Shown here: positions 1-9,365 of the stretch, one piece after another
Position numbering within the stretch: position 1 is the stretch's first letter
Layout: the number at the start of each line of letters is the position of its first letter
Assembly (NCBI GenBank): GCA_024509875.1
Contig: JAMPIV010005815.1
Location: 248,001-312,000 of the forward strand
DNA from: Oreohelix idahoensis
Lineage: Eukaryota; Mollusca; Gastropoda; Stylommatophora; Oreohelicidae
Reading direction: 5' to 3'
DNA length: 64,000 nt
Program-made: the position numbers and the translations under genes
Notes under the pieces: model-generated
Told to the model about the DNA's origin: nothing
Seen by the model: the letters and a program-made list of their open reading frames with translations, nothing else
The model's database searches: none

Positions 1-1128
1 TTTGTTGGCCGTGTGATGCCTGATGCTGTGTGTGCATTATTAAAGGGAAGTACCTGTAAAGAGGAGTTGATTTGCTTATGTTATCCATTGTGTTGTGGTC
101 ATGCTCCTAGGGAGCGAGCCTAGAATTATTGTTGTTGTTGATATTATAAATCCACAGCATAAGTTTGGTTACTGACACAAGTGTATCGTATTATGTTGTG
201 AGATGTACCTTGTTAATTGTAATTCAGGCTCGCCATTATTTGCGCTGTCCAGCCACATTTTCCCAGTTAACAACCAGAAAAGTACTGGTGATTTTTAATC
301 ATTTTCTATGAGCTACGCTGTGTACTCAAGAATATAATTCTTTTGAGAGATTAACTCTGGTTGGTGGACAGTGAGATTGTGCGCCTGTTAAGCTTCCAAC
401 TTAGTGTACTTAGCAAAGGCATTTGTCCTTTCTACTTTTTCAAAAAAAAGTTCGTGTTTACAAGCTATCAGACTGTTTGAAGTACTGAAGTTCCTACGAT
501 ACTATTGTGAGAGAAGAGCATCAACACTGACCGCCTACATTTGGTAAGTGTGCGAAGAAGTGTCTCCTCACAAAAGAAGGGACGAAAACCACGGCTGCAG
601 GACTCATCTAGATCAGTTAAGTCCTGATTAAAAGGCATCAGCAAAACGGACTTTTATCACTATCCTATTAAATGTTTATAGACGCTTTCATTTGAAATTT
701 CACCAATCGTTACATATTTATTTTAATCTGTTAACAACTAATTCACAATTAAATTTGTTACATGTTATTTTAAAACTAAACAAAGACAGTTGATTCAGTA
801 ATTACATGTATGAAAGCAAACGTAAAAGCAAGACTATTTAATATATATGTACATCTAGACATATATTTATCTTCAAACAGTGTTATACCATTATAAAAGG
901 AAATTCGCTGAATTATATCAGCTGGGGGCTTGAACGAGTTAAAAACCATTGCTTAAATCCTTCACAAAAGTCGACGGATCAGATAACAATTGTTCAGCCC
1001 AATGCAACATTGTTCTTGACGTCTGAAAATATCTTGTGACACACTGGCTGTCACGTGATAAAGATGTAAAGATGTTGATAGGCTATTTTACTGACGTTGC
1101 GTAATATCATTTTCAAAGACGCCAATGT
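1..1128. other. Non-coding, probably intronic sequence
   Basis: AT-rich sequence with no reading frame or RNA gene that I can support. The only recurring piece is an 18-bp string at 898-915 that recurs at 39205-39222 with weaker similarity beyond it, possibly the edge of a dispersed repeat. It lies downstream, in minus-strand sense, of the last recognised exon of the FTP/EGF gene, so it is probably intron. Confidence 0.5.
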
Positions 1129-1154
1129 TTAAAATATAAATACAAAAGGAAATA

Positions 1155-1300
1155 CACCATAATCATCATTATCATCATCAACATCACTTCCATCATCATC
1201 ATCGTCCGTTACATCATCGTTGTCACTAGTATCATCATCACGATTATTATTATCATTATCATCATCATCGTTATTATTATCATCATTATCTCTGTGGCAG
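1155..1300. repeat. ATC/ATT trinucleotide microsatellite
   Basis: Imperfect runs of ATC, ATT and TCA triplets. Because the period is three, one minus-strand frame stays open and reads as poly-Asp/Asn; this is a by-product of the repeat, not evidence for a protein. Confidence 0.9.
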
Positions 1301-1431
1301 TTAGCTTTACATGATGATGTTCCCAGCCCTACACACAATCTCATATTAGTCACCACGTATGACATGCCCGGAATTACACAGGGTCCCATACAACGTTACA
1401 ATGATAAATATAATAAATGAAATATCCTTAC

Positions 1432-1659
1432 CGTTGTCCCTGTTGTATAAGATGTAACGGTTGACAATGTGAGGCCTTGAAAATGTCAAAGTCCAGTAAG
1501 GATTAATGCTTGATGGCACTGCTGTATGTGTGCACGTGTTTCCTGTGTAAAAATCCCCGGAAGTGTTTCCGTCTACGGCATTTGTTGACGGGTAGGACGT
1601 CCAGCTTTCAACGTAAGTACTTGACTGATAGGTGGTCTGTTTTAGTGCTACATTACGAC
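1432..1659 (-). CDS. Exon: first half of an FTP (fucolectin-like) domain
   Basis: This internal exon of 228 bp (76 codons) starts after a TTTGTTGCAG acceptor and ends at a G|GTAAGG donor; both borders are phase 1. The peptide shows the N-terminal FTP/F5-8C hallmarks: NVALKQTTYQSSTY, an AVDGNTSG segment, a CTHT motif, NPYWTLTF and NRYILYNRDN. FTP domains are beta-sandwich carbohydrate-binding modules of secreted lectins and of receptors. The C-terminal half of the domain should lie in the next exon, beyond the left end of the window. It follows the exon at 3166-3348 across a 1.5-kb intron carrying a 50-bp minisatellite. The phase and order fit one gene, but I cannot see the whole transcript. 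Confidence 0.85.
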
Positions 1660-1723
1660 CTGCAACAAACATGACAACATTAAGATAATTTATTCAAGAA
1701 ACGGTAAAAGTAGCTCCATAACA

Positions 1724-1752
1724 GCGGAGGGGAGGGGGGGGGGGAGGGGGGT
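1724..1752. repeat. Short poly-G tract
   Basis: G runs broken by single A residues immediately precede the 50-bp minisatellite. The tract could form a G-quadruplex on the plus strand. Confidence 0.8.
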
Positions 1753-1756
1753 TATT

Positions 1757-2646
1757 TGTTAGAGACGTCACTATACTAGGTTCAACATCGAGAGGTGGGA
1801 GTGAAGTGTTAGAGACGTCACTATACTAGGTTCAACATCGAGAGGTGGGAGTGAAGTGTTAGAGACGTCACTATACTAGGTTCAACATCGAGAGGTGGGA
1901 GTGAAGTGTTAGAGACGTCACTATATTAGGTTCAACATCGAGAGGCGGGAGTGAAGTGTTAGAGACGTCACTATACTAGGTTCAACATCGAGAGGTGGGA
2001 ATGAAGTGTTAGAGACGTCACTATACTAGGTTCAACATCGAGAGATGGGAGTGAAGTGTTAGAGACGTCACTATACTAGGTTCAACATCGAGAGGCGGGA
2101 ATGAAGTGTTAGAGACGTCACTATACTAGGTTCAACATCGAGAGGTGGGAGTGAAGTGTTAGAGACGTCACTATACTAGGTTCAACATCGAGAGGTGGGA
2201 GTGAAGTGTTAGAGACGTCACTATACTAGGTTCAACATCGAGAGGTGGGAGTGAAGTGTTAGAGACGTCACTATACTAGGTTCAACATCGAGAGATGGGA
2301 GTGAAGTGTTAGAGACGTCACTATACTAGGTTCAACATCGAGAGATGGGAGTGAAGTGTTAGAGACGTCACTATACTAGGTTCAACATCGAGAGGCGGGA
2401 GTGAAGTGTTAGAGACGTCACTATACTAGGTTCAACATCGAGAGGTGGGAGTGAAGTGTTAGAGACGTCACTATACTAGGTTCAACATCGAGAGGTGGGA
2501 GTGAAGTGTTAGAGACGTCACTATACTAGGTTCAACATCGAGAGGTGGGAGTGAAGTGTTAGAGACGTCACTATACTAGGTTCAACATCGAGAGGTGGGA
2601 GTGAAGTGTTAGAGACGTCACTATACTAGGTTCAACATCGAGAGGT
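1757..2646. repeat. 50-bp minisatellite, about 18 copies
   Basis: A 50-bp unit containing AGAGACGTCACTATACTAGG is repeated about 17.8 times with very few substitutions. Most variation falls at one site reading GGTGGGA, GATGGGA or GGCGGGA, giving distinguishable unit types. Each unit contains GACGTC followed by AC, resembling part of a CRE/ATF site; this is a sequence resemblance only. It lies in the intron between the exons at 3166-3348 and 1432-1659. Confidence 0.97.
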
Positions 2647-3165
2647 AGGGTGACCAGTTCCCCTCCTCGCTACGTTTTCCTTCCCCAACTCAACAGCAGA
2701 GTCAGGCACCCATTTACAGCCGGGTAGACTGAAGCGTGAAGTTACCAGTTTTTCAAACCAGCACCGTTGCGGTGAGAGGCCGTCGCTCCAACAACTCTGC
2801 CAATGGGGCGCTCATATTCAAGAAACAAAGAGCAATTGTCTGTCACATTCAGTACTATGTGAGTCTCTGTGTTCATATGTTTATTTATGTTTGCACATAT
2901 ACGTATGCACTTCTGTCCATATGAGCAAATTAATGCGTGTATTATGTATGCATGTAGGCTGTGTGCGTGAGTGTAATTATGTTTTAGTATGTGCGCCTGT
3001 GATACAAGATTTGTTTCAGTTTTCCCTAATAAACATGCACACTCTATTTGGTTGTAATAAAACTTTCACGTAGTGGAATAACTGTAAACAGAACAACTTG
3101 AGTCATGTTCTAGAACTAATCAGACTCGGTCATAGACAGTTCGTATTTTTTTATCAAAGACAAAC
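2647..3165. other. Intron sequence
   Basis: Non-coding sequence between the 50-bp array and the next exon. It includes a TG/TATG-rich stretch around 2860-2960. No gene is seen. Confidence 0.6.
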
Positions 3166-3348
3166 CTCCGCTGACGTAAATAGAACATAGATAATTTACT
3201 CCCTCCCCTGTCAGTGTCACAGACTGGACTCTCTCATTTAGGTCACAGTAGATGTCTAGTGTTGCATCGTAGGCGGTAGAATTCCTGGAGTTTTGACAAC
3301 TTCTCCTGGGGTACCTCCCAAACTGAACAGTTAAACTGTGCAAGAAAT
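3166..3348 (-). CDS. Exon: second half of a divergent FTP-like domain
   Basis: The exon is 183 bp (61 codons), phase 1 at both ends. The acceptor is TTTGTACCACAG; the donor is a weaker G|GTTTGT. The peptide (DFLHSLTVQFGRYPRRSC, a TLDIYCDL segment, SVTLTGEGVNYLCSIYVSGG) ends with the LCxxxVxGG close typical of FTP/galactose-binding-like modules. It pairs naturally with the exon at 15693-15836 as the C-terminal half of the same module, across an intron of about 12.3 kb containing the LIN28-like retroelement. The next exon downstream (1432-1659) opens a new FTP domain, so the module border coincides with a phase-1 intron. Confidence 0.8.
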
Positions 3349-3449
3349 CTGTGGTACAAATATAAAGACTTGAAATATTTAAATGGCTGTGTTGGTTCCA
3401 AACATTGGAATAATTTAATACGTGCACATTTCAAAGAAACAACAAACAT

Positions 3450-4025
3450 GTACAACAAAAACAACAACCAAAAAGCTACAGACTTTCATAAATGGATTCT
3501 TACATAGAACAGAATTAAGGATTAAGGAAGTATGGCACGATGTGGACACAGATGACAAGACCTAGTTAAGCGTCAGTGGACACAGATGTCAAGACCTAGT
3601 TAAGCGTCAGTGGACACAGATGACAAGACCTAGTTAAGCCTCAGTGGACACAGACGACAAGACCTAGTTAAGCGTCAGTGGACACAGATGACAAGACCTA
3701 GTTAAGCGTCAGTGGACACAGATGACAAGACCTAGTTAAGCGTCAGTGGAACAAGAGATGAGAAGAAGACACAGGAAATAAACAGTACGCACATTGTTGA
3801 ATAATGTTGATAGCTGTACAAGGCAATTTCTCCTTCTGGAATTTCTAGAGTAGGAGAAGTAGAGGAAGACCAACGAACACATGGAGGAGAGAACTAGAGA
3901 GAGACATAGACGGGATAAAGAAGTCACGGAAAAACATTGAGCTGATGGCACGTGACAGGCAGACTTGACATACTTGAACTGAAGGCCTATACTCTGTGAA
4001 GAACGAACGAACGAACTAACGTTAT
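3450..4025 (+). mobile_element. LINE-B 3' fragment carrying an internal tandem expansion
   Basis: Sequence from 3450 onward aligns with the 3' part of the LINE-B copy at 16905-18980 (compare 18555-18920): the AACAACCAAAAAGCTACAGA stretch, the ACAAGAGATGAGAAG stretch, then the GTGACAGGxxGACTT and GAAGGCCTATxCTC 3' end. It finishes in a GAAC-type tail near 4010. The coding frame is broken. In the middle, a 34-bp piece of the LINE has been amplified (next entry). Confidence 0.85.
3538..3752. repeat. 34-bp tandem repeat derived from LINE coding sequence
   Basis: About six copies of a 34-bp unit starting GTGGACACAGATGACAAGAC. The unit corresponds to one segment of the parent LINE (near 18655-18690), which in that copy is bounded on both sides by GTGGAAC. 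That direct repeat offers a simple slippage or unequal-crossover origin for the array. Confidence 0.9.
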
Positions 4026-4055
4026 ATTCAAAACGTACAGAATTGGGCACTTACT

Positions 4056-4056
<1 letters not shown>

Positions 4057-4114
<58 letters not shown>
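4057..4114. repeat. TC dinucleotide microsatellite
   Basis: About 29 uninterrupted TC units, polypyrimidine on the plus strand. Confidence 0.98.
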
Positions 4115-4117
<3 letters not shown>

Positions 4118-4351
4118 TTGCATACTGTATCCTTTCATTCGCCATGTTCTTCGAGCATGTGTTTAGGCATGCAACATTATAAAGGTAAAACAACAGCAAA
4201 CATTTATGATGGGGACATAATAAACGCCCCTAAATCTCCCGGAAGATCATATTTGTGTTTTCGCTCCTTCTAGAGCATCCATCGCGTGTGTTATGTGCGT
4301 GGCAGAATTACTACGCGCACGCACTAAGTTGAGTGATTAGCCCTAGCGGCC

Positions 4352-4359
4352 TATATAAA
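4352..4359 (+). promoter_or_regulatory. TATA box of the 5' LTR
   Basis: TATATAAA in a GC-richer context, conserved in the 3' LTR at 10185-10192. It is a likely Pol II core promoter for the element; start sites around 4380 are inferred from spacing only. Confidence 0.7.
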
Positions 4360-4777
4360 GAAGTGCCTGGCCAGCAGAGGCCTTTTTCTTCGTCGGCCAA
4401 AGAATTGAACACGTGAGTAAATTTAGGTGGAAGGTGATTCCTCAACACTTCGGTCTATAGTGTTAGAAAGAATATATGGATGTAGGTCTGCCACCTATTT
4501 GGTATCATGTTTAACGAAATAGATAAATAAATGTGTTTCATGAGATTTCTTTTAGGACATTAGAGTTACCACGTGTTATAGGCCTAATATGTTATGCTAT
4601 TTTATATTGGGTGAATTGACACGTGGGTGAAGGCAGGTTAATGTAATTTTCTTCAGTAATGGAAGAGATAGTTTAGGTTAAAGTTTATTTCACGATAACT
4701 GTGTTATTGTGTCAGTCGACGTTAGTTACACCTGGTTGTGTACAGTACATAGTTTCCGTATTAAATTTCCTTTACGT

Positions 4778-7352
4778 GATGTATTTCTTCTTCTTCTTTG
4801 ATCCTTAGCCGCCGATTGTCAAAGCAGTCAGTGGCCATTACGCCTGGTGGCGTCTTGTAGGGCAGCAACAAATTGATTCCACTTTGCTCGGTCGGCGGCC
4901 ATCCTTCGTACAGTGACCCAACTCTGGTTCATTTTTTGCATCTCAGCATCCACAGTCCTCCGCCAAGTTGTTTTTGGACGGCCTCTCTTTCATTTTCTTT
5001 TAGGGATCCATAGCACATCTGTTCTTGTGATGACATCTGGGTCTCTTCTGAGGACATGGCCAACCCAGCTCCAGCGTCTGCCAGCTATGATGGTGTGCAT
5101 GTCCTCTTGCTTGCTCCGAGTAAGCAGATCTTGGTTGGTGATGGTATTTGGCCAAAAGATTCGGAGAATGGTTTTTAGGCATGTTGTGTGAAAAGATGAC
5201 AATTTTGACATTTCCTTCTCTGTAACTCTCCAGCTCTCCGCGCCATAGAGAAGCACAGAAAGCACACAACTCTGATATAATCCTAATTTTGTGCTTGCGC
5301 TGTACTGAGAGGACTTCCAGATGTTGTTTAGACTAAAAAAGGCTGTTCTTGCTTTGTTCATTCTGTTGTTGGTGTCTTTGCTTGCTTCGCCGTCTCTTGT
5401 TACTATGCATCCTAGGTATGTGAAGGCATCTGTCTGTTCCAGTTGCTGATTCCTTACTGATATGGGCTCAGGGTTGCTCACATTGAGCGTCATGACCTCT
5501 GTCTTCTTTAGGTTGATGTTCAAGCCCACCTGCTGGATATACTTATTAAGTCTATCCGTTGTTCCTGGATGTGTTGATGTGAATGTGCTAGCAGAGCAAT
5601 GTATCTGCATATTCTAGATCTTCCAATGTAGAAAATGTAGTCCATCTTATTCCTCTTGGATTGCCCTATGTTGTCTGGCGCATCACCCAGTCTATGACTT
5701 TTAACAATAGAGTGGTTGCTAAGGGGGCATCTATGTCGTACTCCTGTCTTCACTTCAAAGGTTAGGTTGCTCTGCTCAATGCTACACGTAAGGTTGGCAT
5801 AAAGGTTTTTTATGATTGACACTATGCAGCTTGGAATTCCATAAGCCCTCAGTATTTTCCATAAACTGTCATTATGTATACTGTCAAAAGCCTTTTCGAA
5901 ATCAACGAAATTAATGTACAGCTGTCTTTGCCATTCTGAGCACTGCTCTATAATGTTCCTGAGGGTAAATATATGATCTACACATTGTCTGTTCTTTCTA
6001 AATCCTGCTTGTTCTTTCCTCAGTTTGTGGTCTACTGCTTTTGAGATTCTCTGTATAATTATCCTGCCTAGTATTTGGCTGTGAACTGAGAGAAGAGTTA
6101 TTCCTCTCTAATTATTGCAGTCTGCAAGATCTCCCTTCTTGGGCAATTTGACAATTATTTCTTTTCTCCACTCTGTTGGTGTTGTCCCTGTTTTTCAGAC
6201 TTGTGCAAATAGTGGTTCTAATAGTTCTGCTGCTAGCTCTGGGTCTGTCTTAAATAGCTCTGCATTTAAGTTATCATGAAAAGGAGCTTTTCCATTCTTC
6301 AACCCTCTGATTGCTGTGATGATTTCTTCTTTTCGTCGGATGTCTGTATTAACATCTAGATCTTTTTCAGCCTCAGGAACATTCAATTGTGTCTCTGGTG
6401 GTTCCTTATGTATCCATCTGCCATTGATCATTCTGTGATCTATCTGGTTTCTGTCTCGTCCGTTTGGCGATTCTCATATTAACTTGTGCATTTCCTTGTG
6501 TGGAAAAAGTGTTCCTCCAATGACCAGGTTGTTAATACTGCAGAAGCTTATTAATTTGTCCCCATTCTCATTTGCTGTTCTACTGCCGCATTTCCCCATT
6601 ACTCTTTCGTAATAATTATTGTGTGCTCCAACTTTGGCATTTAGGTACCCCATGACTATAATAAGATCGTACCTGGGCTTAGTTTCCATTTCTTTTTGTA
6701 CCTGTTAATAGAACTCGTCCTTGATCTCTTCATCGCTGTCGTTTGTTGGTGCATAGCATTGTATAATTGTGGTGTTGGTGAACCTCCCTCTCAGTCTTGC
6801 TCTTATCAGTCTGTTTTTGATGGGTTTCCATTCCAGTAAAGACCTTTCCATTCCTTTCTTCAGGATAATGGCTACACCTTCGTTGTGCTGACTATCCTCT
6901 CTGTCAGAATAAAGTACTGTTTCCCCTGTAGCTGTTTTTATTCTCCCCTTACCTGTCCATCTGCTCTCGCTTATTCCCTGGATATGTATCTTGTAGTTCC
7001 TCATCTCTGCTGTGATTTGTCTCAGCTTTCCTGCCTCATTCATAGTTCTAACGTTCCAAAAACCAATTCTGGTTTCGTGTTTTGCGGTCGGGGCATCCGT
7101 TTTCATGCCAGTGGCTTCCTTTCTGCTTTCACCACTGTCAGTAATACGAGCCAGAGACTCCGGATGTCCGTCCCGCAGCAACGTTTTTCCATTTATTGTT
7201 GTTTCCGTAACATGTGCCATTCTTTTTACATAGACAGGGGTGTCGGCGCTGTGCTAAAACCCCCAACCTGGAGGACCAGAGTACCAGCTTTTGTCTCACC
7301 CCTACCCACGCAGACCAGTCCAGCTTGGTTGAACCTACCAGGAGATGTATTT
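4778..7352 (-). mobile_element. RTE-A LINE nested in the 5' LTR, defective
   Basis: An RTE-type (APE endonuclease, craniofacial-development-protein-2-like) LINE on the minus strand occupies 4787-7343, flanked by the 9-bp duplication GATGTATTT (4778-4786, 7344-7352). The empty site is visible in the 3' LTR near 10895. Minus-strand reading gives the endonuclease (RIGFWNVRTM, SESRWTGKGR) at about 7220-6480, then the RT N-terminal part (NGKAPFHDNLNAELF) near 6430-6195, the RT core near 6150-5520 and the C-terminal region to about 4990. It ends in a GAA-type tail. Multiple stops and frameshifts are present, an internal deletion seems to join endonuclease and RT near 6440, and the usual Asp of the GDLN motif is replaced (MGYLNAKVG). 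It is a dead copy. Confidence 0.93.
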
Positions 7353-8148
7353 AGTTCTAGTTATTAATATGCCTTGTAAATATGATATCCCTACTTTTGG
7401 TACGTGGTGCACGTTTGAGACATAAACGTTCCTGTTTGCGCCTTGCGGAGCATGGCGACACCACTGCGGCTGAATCCATCAGAAGCTTGCACGAATCATT
7501 TATATGCTATGGCAGTGGTTTGTTTCTGTAACAATGTGTTTTATATGATGAATTCCCAATCTCATCAGACGGCATATACGACATGCTTCAGAGTGCAGAG
7601 ACGAATATTGATATGGATCAGTTGCGATGTGGATGTGTATGCTAATTAATGAGAGTATTCGTTGTACATATCGTTGAATATTATTCTATGTCCATTTTAT
7701 TATTATTTAATTATTATTATTGCATAATGGTTTGTGAGAGCACGTGGGCTCACTAGGAGATAAATATTTCTCTTCTCGCTCCTTATGGAGCATGGGGCCA
7801 CGAATGTAGCTGGCCTCCACATGAAGCCTTCACAAAGTATTCATATTCTCGTGCAGTAGTGGTTTCGGTAGCAATCTGTGTTACATGGTGAGATTGCCAG
7901 CCTCATGAACAACACCATACTAGTCTCATTGGACGACATGCATGAGTGTTGTGTGTGATATTTGGGTGTGTCAGGTTGCGTGGAAGGACTGTTTGGCAGG
8001 TGAGAGTATCTTTCCCATTAATTATTTATTAGGATTTTAACTAGTCAGCGCTTTGTTTGCGTTTCAGATTAGCAATTGTGCACTGGCTGGGTGTTTTGTT
8101 TGTTTAGTGTTTGCTTTTTTGGCGTTTTGTCACTGACTGGGTTGTATG

Positions 8149-8158
8149 AATAAATAAA
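8149..8158 (+). terminator. Overlapping polyadenylation signals in the 5' LTR
   Basis: Two overlapping AATAAA hexamers (8149-8154, 8153-8158). The 3' LTR retains one at 11702-11707. AATAAA-like motifs also occur nearer the TATA box (about 4526), so which one is used is uncertain. Confidence 0.5.
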
Positions 8159-8324
8159 GCCCCTGCCTTAGAATCAAGAGTTTTATTGTTGTTCGGGTCG
8201 GTTGCGAGTGTGCAAGAAAGTAATCACATATCACAACAGCAATGCCATCTCTCGCCCACTCTATCACAATAAAGTGATCACACATCACAACAGCATCATC
8301 ATATATCGCCCACCCTATCACAAT

Positions 8325-8342
8325 TGGCGTCGTTGGCAGGAT
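8325..8342 (+). promoter_or_regulatory. Primer-binding-site-like sequence
   Basis: TGGCGTCGTTGGCAGGAT lies 2 bp inside the 5' LTR end, the expected place for the tRNA primer site, and begins with the TGG complementary to a tRNA CCA end. I cannot assign the tRNA. Confidence 0.6.
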
Positions 8343-8417
8343 AGGCAGACAGTAACACCGAGCAAAAGGCAAACGAGCAAATATTGTAAACACCCAGCAG
8401 TGCGGTCTTGCAGCGAG

Positions 8418-9365
8418 ATGGCTTCAAGGAGTACACGTGTTATGAGCAGAGGGGAGTGCGAGGATGCAGATCTAATATCAGTGATGGGTGCATCAGTAGT
8501 GCAAAGTGAGGGCCAGAGCAATGCGCCTGTGAAGGTAGTATACGTGAAGGTGCCGGAGGTAAGGCGATTTGGTGGAAAGGCAAGTCCAACTTGGCAAGAG
8601 TTTGTGAAAGACGTAGAGGCCGTGTGGAAGGTAGCGCCCTTTTCTGCAGAAGATAAGGTAGACGTTATCTGGAATAATGTTACACCAGTGGTATCTAAAG
8701 AACTATGGATACGTGGCGGAGCCAAGGCCAGCCCAGAGAAGTTGCTTAAAATAAATGAAGAAGCGTACAGTGAGCGACAACTAGTTAATGAGATGACTAG
8801 GGATTTCCAGGCCATGACTCAGGGGCCTACGGGATATGCTGTTTTCTTGGAAGGCAAAAAGTCTGATACACTAGTGCAGGTAGCCTGTGTAGAAGCCCAC
8901 ACTGAAAAGGACACACTCGAAGCAGAAGTATCTCTCCTAAAGTCCCAGATAGGACAGCTATCACAGACCAATTCGCCAGCACAAGAGGAGGTGCAAAGAA
9001 AGAAAACACCATGCCAACCGCGGAAACAGCCAAAGCACAACGAGGAGGTGTGTGAGCAGGAACCTCAACTAGACCTTCTTGCAGGTAAGAGTCAGGCTGT
9101 TGACAAGGAAAGATGTGATCTGACAGTAACAACAAACGCAGTTCCACCGACAAGGCGACAAGAGGTTTGCAAGTGGTATAGTGTCGATAGGGGATGGTGG
9201 TTTATTATGCCAGAGGATGGAGGTATTGATGTATTCGTACATCAGACCAAGATCTTGAGAAAGAGATTCAGGAGTCTGGCAAGGAACGAGAGGGTAGAGT
9301 TTGATAGCAAACCATCTGTCCAGGGCATGGAAGCAGTCTATGTATGCGGCATTGGCGGCCAATAA
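8418..9365 (+). CDS. Gag-like protein with C-terminal LIN28-type cold-shock domain
   Basis: The frame is open from inside the LTR, but the first ATG after the primer site is 8418, giving 315 codons. Residues about 45-130 (VPEVRRFGG, TWQEFVKDVEAVWKV, LVNEMTRDFQAM) have the tryptophan-containing helical character of Ty3/gypsy Gag. Residues 165-185 look like a short coiled coil, followed by a basic, Gln/Pro-rich linker. Residues about 249-313 are a cold-shock domain: EVCKWYSVDRGWWFIMPEDG (RNP1 region), DVFVHQ (RNP2), FRSLARNERVEFD and a GMEAVYVCGIGG end. The FRSL and CKW features are those of LIN28 rather than Y-box proteins. One central RNP1 Gly is Trp here. A single TAA (9363) separates it from the knuckle-encoding frame, which continues in the same phase. 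Function is inferred: RNA binding, possibly genomic RNA packaging. Confidence 0.85.
   Translation: MASRSTRVMSRGECEDADLISVMGASVVQSEGQSNAPVKVVYVKVPEVRRFGGKASPTWQEFVKDVEAVWKVAPFSAEDKVDVIWNNVTPVVSKELWIRGGAKASPEKLLKINEEAYSERQLVNEMTRDFQAMTQGPTGYAVFLEGKKSDTLVQVACVEAHTEKDTLEAEVSLLKSQIGQLSQTNSPAQEEVQRKKTPCQPRKQPKHNEEVCEQEPQLDLLAGKSQAVDKERCDLTVTTNAVPPTRRQEVCKWYSVDRGWWFIMPEDGGIDVFVHQTKILRKRFRSLARNERVEFDSKPSVQGMEAVYVCGIGGQ

Larger units (their letters stand above)
4207..8322 (+). repeat. 5' LTR of the LIN28-like element, interrupted by an RTE LINE
   Basis: Without the nested 2.57-kb RTE insertion this LTR is about 1.55 kb. It lacks about 250 bp present in the 3' LTR (around 10430-10675). Its last 110 bp carry a tandem duplication of about 55 bp (8219-8322) that is single in the 3' LTR. 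The LTR also contains two diverged copies of a segment of about 340 bp, beginning near 7436 and 7776, each opening with a GGAGCATGG motif. Confidence 0.92.

Noticed and set aside
1129..1389. Acidic Asp/Asn-rich minus-strand protein
   Set aside because: ATC/ATT triplet repeat read in one frame, located just past a splice donor inside an intron.
8130..8393. Minus-strand ORF across the LTR/internal border
   Set aside because: It spans the LTR end and primer site in antisense. A related frame in the 3' LTR (11700-11951) diverges immediately outside the LTR, so it is a shadow of the LTR sequence.
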